DNA of 64,000 nucleotides, taken from positions 38,549,590 to 38,613,589 of the forward strand of contig JASEVX010000005.1 in assembly GCA_031761405.1 (NCBI GenBank), read 5' to 3'. The translations under genes were made by a program, and so were the position numbers. The first letter of the stretch is position 1, and each line of letters begins with the position of its first letter. This stretch comes from Serripes groenlandicus (lineage: Eukaryota; Mollusca; Bivalvia; Cardiida; Cardiidae). Of the stretch, positions 61,428-64,000 are shown in pieces. The notes beneath the pieces are model-generated. The model was not told the origin of the DNA. It was given only the letters and a program-made list of their open reading frames with translations, and did no database searches.

Positions 61428-62105
61428 GGGCACCGCAAAGCGGATGCATCCCCTCGGTATTCAATTTAAAAATATGGCTAATGACCAGGATATTAATGTT
61501 ATGTACCAGAAAACTAATGTTATTTGACCTTGCCTTTATTAAATTGTTATTAATGTTATGTACCAGAGAACTAAGTGTAATTTGTCCTTATCTCCGCCTT
61601 TGGCCGTTGACATTTACAATCAATAGGCCATATAGATCTTACCATATACTAAATGAATGGCAAGTTTGGTTATGATCTGCCAACAGATGATCAGTGTAGA
61701 GTGGTCACAAGGTTGTTGATATGGGAAAATAGTCAGTCCTATTTTGACCTTTAACCTATGACCTTGAAAATAAATAGGATTGTAGACCTTGCCATATACT
61801 AACTGTATACCAAGTTTGGTTAAGATCGGTCGAAGGATTTTCAGTGTAGAGTGGTCACAAGGTTGTTACGGACGGACGCACAGACGAACGTACCTACGAA
61901 TGGGCATTTGTTGGGTATTTTCCTTTGATGTTTTCTTGGGTATACCCAACAAGGATACGGTTTATTCCGTAATTATCACCCTTTTACGGAATAAATAGCA
62001 TTAATATGCTAATTAGATACCCATTATAAAAAAAAAACACTTATAAGGGCGGTGCGTGGACTCGGACGAACAAACAAAAGGACAGTCCTGTTACTATATC
62101 CCCTA
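61428..62105 (-). mobile_element. Helentron-like element, ATCCCCTCGG family, inverted
   Basis: On the minus strand: GGGGATATAGTAACAGGACT start at about 62100, TCCGTCC-like module, units with AAACTTGGTATACAGTTAGT, and GAATACCGAGGGGATGCATC, GCTTTGCGGTGCCCTTGTTC at the end (61428). An insertion of about 140 bp with GGGTATT / AATACCC ends (61912-62030) breaks it. Confidence 0.65.
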
Positions 62106-62124
62106 ATAATTACTAAAAAGAATA

Positions 62125-62235
62125 ATGAAAACATCGTAGAAAAAGGATCAATTGCTTGTTTTGGAGCAATTTCTCCTTTGCTACAATGTTTTCAAAAGTC
62201 TTCTGCTGTAGACGGATCAGAAAGTGTTTGTATCA
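62125..62235. mobile_element. Right half of a TTAA MITE (B)
   Basis: AATGAAAACATCGTAGAAAA, GATCAATTGCTTGTTTTGGA, CAATTTCTCCTTTGCTACAA, GTCTTCTGCTGTAGACGGAT and CAGAAAGTGTTTGTAT. Both tips are gone. Confidence 0.5.
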
Positions 62236-62257
62236 AATTAATATCTAATATGTACTC

Positions 62258-62487
62258 TTAACCCTTTACCTCATATAGACGCTTTCTGACGCCTCTGCAG
62301 CAGACAGCTTTTTGAAAACACAGTGACAAAAGAAGAAATTGCACAAAAGGTGCAATTTCTCCTTTTGCCACAATGTTTTCCACTTTTAGTCATAGGTTAT
62401 CCATTCAATTATGGAGATTTTCTATGATTTGACAAAATACGTTCAAAGTCGTCTGCTGCAGAATTGTCGTATGAGGGAAAGGGTTAA
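62258..62487. mobile_element. TTAA MITE (A), canonical
   Basis: Perfect TTAA, CCCTTTACCTCATATAGACG / CGTATGAGGGAAAGGG, centre GCACAAAAGGTGC. Very close to the copy at 33928-34157, so both derive from a recent source. Confidence 0.92.
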
Positions 62488-63044
62488 GTTATTATTCAAC
62501 AATATTAGCCCGATGATAACCTCAGTGTGAAGACATGTATCATGATGCCATGTGTTTCCATTAAATCAGTGATTTGTAACATGAAAATGCAATGTACATG
62601 TGGTATGATAAGCAGTGTGTTTTTAAATATAACAGAAATACAAACCTTGTTTACTCCCCTTTCTTACTTTGGTTGTTTTTTTACAGAGCACCTCTTATAT
62701 GTCTTTGCACGAACATTGGGATCAGATTAATATTGTTGAAAAATATCTGCATCAGATGCATAATGAAACAGTTTGTATTAAATTAAGGAAAGGAATTCAA
62801 GACACTTTTTTGCATTTCCTCATATTTTAGTGTACTCTGTTTCAAAAACATGTCTGGATACAATTTAAATATCTCATCAATTAAAAAGACAATTTCCCAC
62901 ATTGCCACATTGTGTCAGCTTTTGAGGTGTTAAAAGCCCTACTGCATGGGTGAAAAGGTTTATATAGCTCCATAGCTGTTTACCCTTTCCCCGATACAGA
63001 CAACTTTCTTTCGAAAACTGTATGGAAAAAGGAAAAATTTACTC

Positions 63045-63222
63045 TTAACCCTTTCCCACACATGACAATTCAGCAGCAGACGACTTTGAAAACAGTGACA
63101 AAAACCTGAAAAATCTCCATGAAAGATAGCTTAATTATTAAATAAAGTTGAAAACATTGTGGCCTAAGTAGTAATTGCTCATCATGAGCAATTTCACCAT
63201 TGGCCACAATGTGAACATTTAA
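63045..63222. mobile_element. TTAA MITE (B), first of a chain of three
   Basis: TTAACCCTTTCCCACACATG at the left with CAGCAGCAGACGAC, centre GCTCATCATGAGC; the right arm ends early at GGCCACAATGTGAACATTTAA, whose TTAA starts the next copy. Confidence 0.78.
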
Positions 63223-63399
63223 CCCTTTCCCACATGCAGAAGCAACAGACTCCTTTTTGAGAAATGTTTTCCTTTTGCTCTAATGTTTTCAAATCTCTTC
63301 AATAATAATACTTCAATTTACAAAGATTTTCCATATTTTGTAAAGATACTTTCAGTCATCTGACCCATATCAATGTTGTTGTATGTGGTAAAGGGTTAA
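63219..63399. mobile_element. TTAA MITE (B), second of the chain
   Basis: TTAACCCTTTCCCACATGCA at the left, centre deleted, TTGTTGTATGTGGTAAAGGG and TTAA at the right, shared with the third copy. Confidence 0.8.
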
Positions 63400-63625
63400 C
63401 CCTTTCCCTCATATAGACACTTTCTGACGCCTCTGCAGCAGACGACTTTTTTAAAACATAGTGACAAAAGAAGAAATTGCTCAAAACAACCAATTTCTCT
63501 TTTTGCCACAATGTTTTCCACTTTTAGTCATAGGTAATCCATTCAATTATAGAGATTTTCCATTCTTTGACGAAATATGTTCAAAGTCGTCTGCTGCAGA
63601 ATTGTCATATGAGGGAAAGGGTTAA
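63396..63625. mobile_element. TTAA MITE (A), third of the chain, in the EXT2 3' UTR region
   Basis: TTAACCCTTTCCCTCATATA / CATATGAGGGAAAGGGTTAA, centre GCTCAAAACAACC slightly damaged. Its right edge is 45 bp 3' of the EXT2 stop codon, so the EXT2 message probably contains it. Confidence 0.92.
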
Positions 63626-63670
63626 TACAAGCATTATTTAGCACATTAGTATATAAAAGGCATTCCTATA

Positions 63671-64000
63671 CTACAAGCTCCCGATATTATTATATTTCTT
63701 CATTTCATGCGGATAATTGTCTTTGTATAACACAGGATCAGCTCGGAATTCAACAGTTTTCAGGGGCATATCACCATACACACTGGTAAACTTATTAATA
63801 CAGTCCGACCTCTCGGACATGTGGGCGATGTCCGCCGATAACATCTCCGTATTTATACACTCCGGACACTTAAACTTTTTTCTTGGAGTAACTTTAATGG
63901 GTGATTTGCCTGTAAGGTTGGCCATTAAAAAGTTCATGGCTATGTCCTCACAGTTCATGTGATCGTCCACCCAGGTTTTAATGTCCCCTGGCATGTTGTA
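63671..64000 (-). CDS. EXT2: EXT2 (exostosin-2), last coding exon, 5' part outside window
   Basis: 109 codons and TAG (63673-63671) on the minus strand, open to the window edge. It begins [20 protein letters not shown] and ends [39 protein letters not shown] and [14 protein letters not shown] are the C-terminal part of the GT64 glycosyltransferase domain; NIGSL is the typical EXT2 terminus, separating it from EXT1. EXT2 forms the Golgi heparan sulfate polymerase with EXT1. ANLTG is a possible N-glycosylation site, and cysteines at CPEC and SDCINKF are the conserved ones. The antisense frame of 81 codons is a shadow. It converges with CIP2A, stops 5 kb apart. Confidence 0.95.
   Translation of the reverse strand, partial: YNMPGDIKTWVDDHMNCEDIAMNFLMANLTGKSPIKVTPRKKFKCPECINTEMLSADIAHMSERSDCINKFTSVYGDMPLKTVEFRADPVLYKDNYPHEMKKYNNIGSL

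Overview
The window is eukaryotic nuclear DNA, AT-rich and crowded with repeats. Its genes have many short exons with GT-AG introns. The hairpin-ended repeats beginning TTTTTAGCTCACCTGAGC and ending CATCATGGCCCTCTTGTT, and the roughly 160-bp tandem units inside them, resemble the pearl/helentron-like elements described in clams and oysters, so a bivalve mollusc is the most likely source. That is an inference from repeat style, not from a database search.

Four genes can be supported. (1) At 1316-1455 (+) is the terminal coding exon of a gene that enters from the left; it carries a FCPNCGK half zinc ribbon and I do not recognise the gene. (2) At 16834-22658 (-) is a four-exon gene, assembled by hand from matching splice phases, for a 233-residue single-pass membrane protein. 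It has a signal-peptide-like start, a cysteine-free Ser/Thr-rich ectodomain, one membrane helix and an acidic, tyrosine-bearing tail. It matches no family I know. (3) At 31815-58655 (+) is a complete CIP2A gene (inhibitor of protein phosphatase 2A) of 21 coding exons and 932 codons, with every exon phase consistent. (4) At 63671-64000 (-) is the last exon of EXT2 (heparan sulfate polymerase subunit), converging on CIP2A.

The remainder is mostly mobile DNA of three kinds. First, helentron/HINE-like elements: at least eight sequence families share one plan, namely a 5' hairpin, a GTCCGTCC-type microsatellite, a tandem array of 150-170-bp units, a subterminal inverted copy of the 5' tip, a 3' hairpin and a CTTGTT or CTAGTT end. 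They fill 1-1181, 2040-2325, 4156-9650, 11287-14087, 25915-27735, 37661-41990 and smaller blocks. Second, a very abundant family of about 200-280-bp inverted-repeat MITEs flanked by TTAA (tips CCCTTTCCC / GGGAAAGGG), piggyBac-like by target and tip. More than 35 copies lie here, often back to back sharing one TTAA, nested, or a few bases from CIP2A splice donors. Third, single TIR elements, including a 1.35-kb hAT-type element directly upstream of the CIP2A start and two copies of a 243-273-bp element tipped TATATGAGCCGTCCCACGA.

No bacterial-type operons, CRISPR arrays, rRNA or convincing tRNA genes were seen. The stretches 22.7-25.9 kb and 27.7-30.4 kb hold little that I can interpret.
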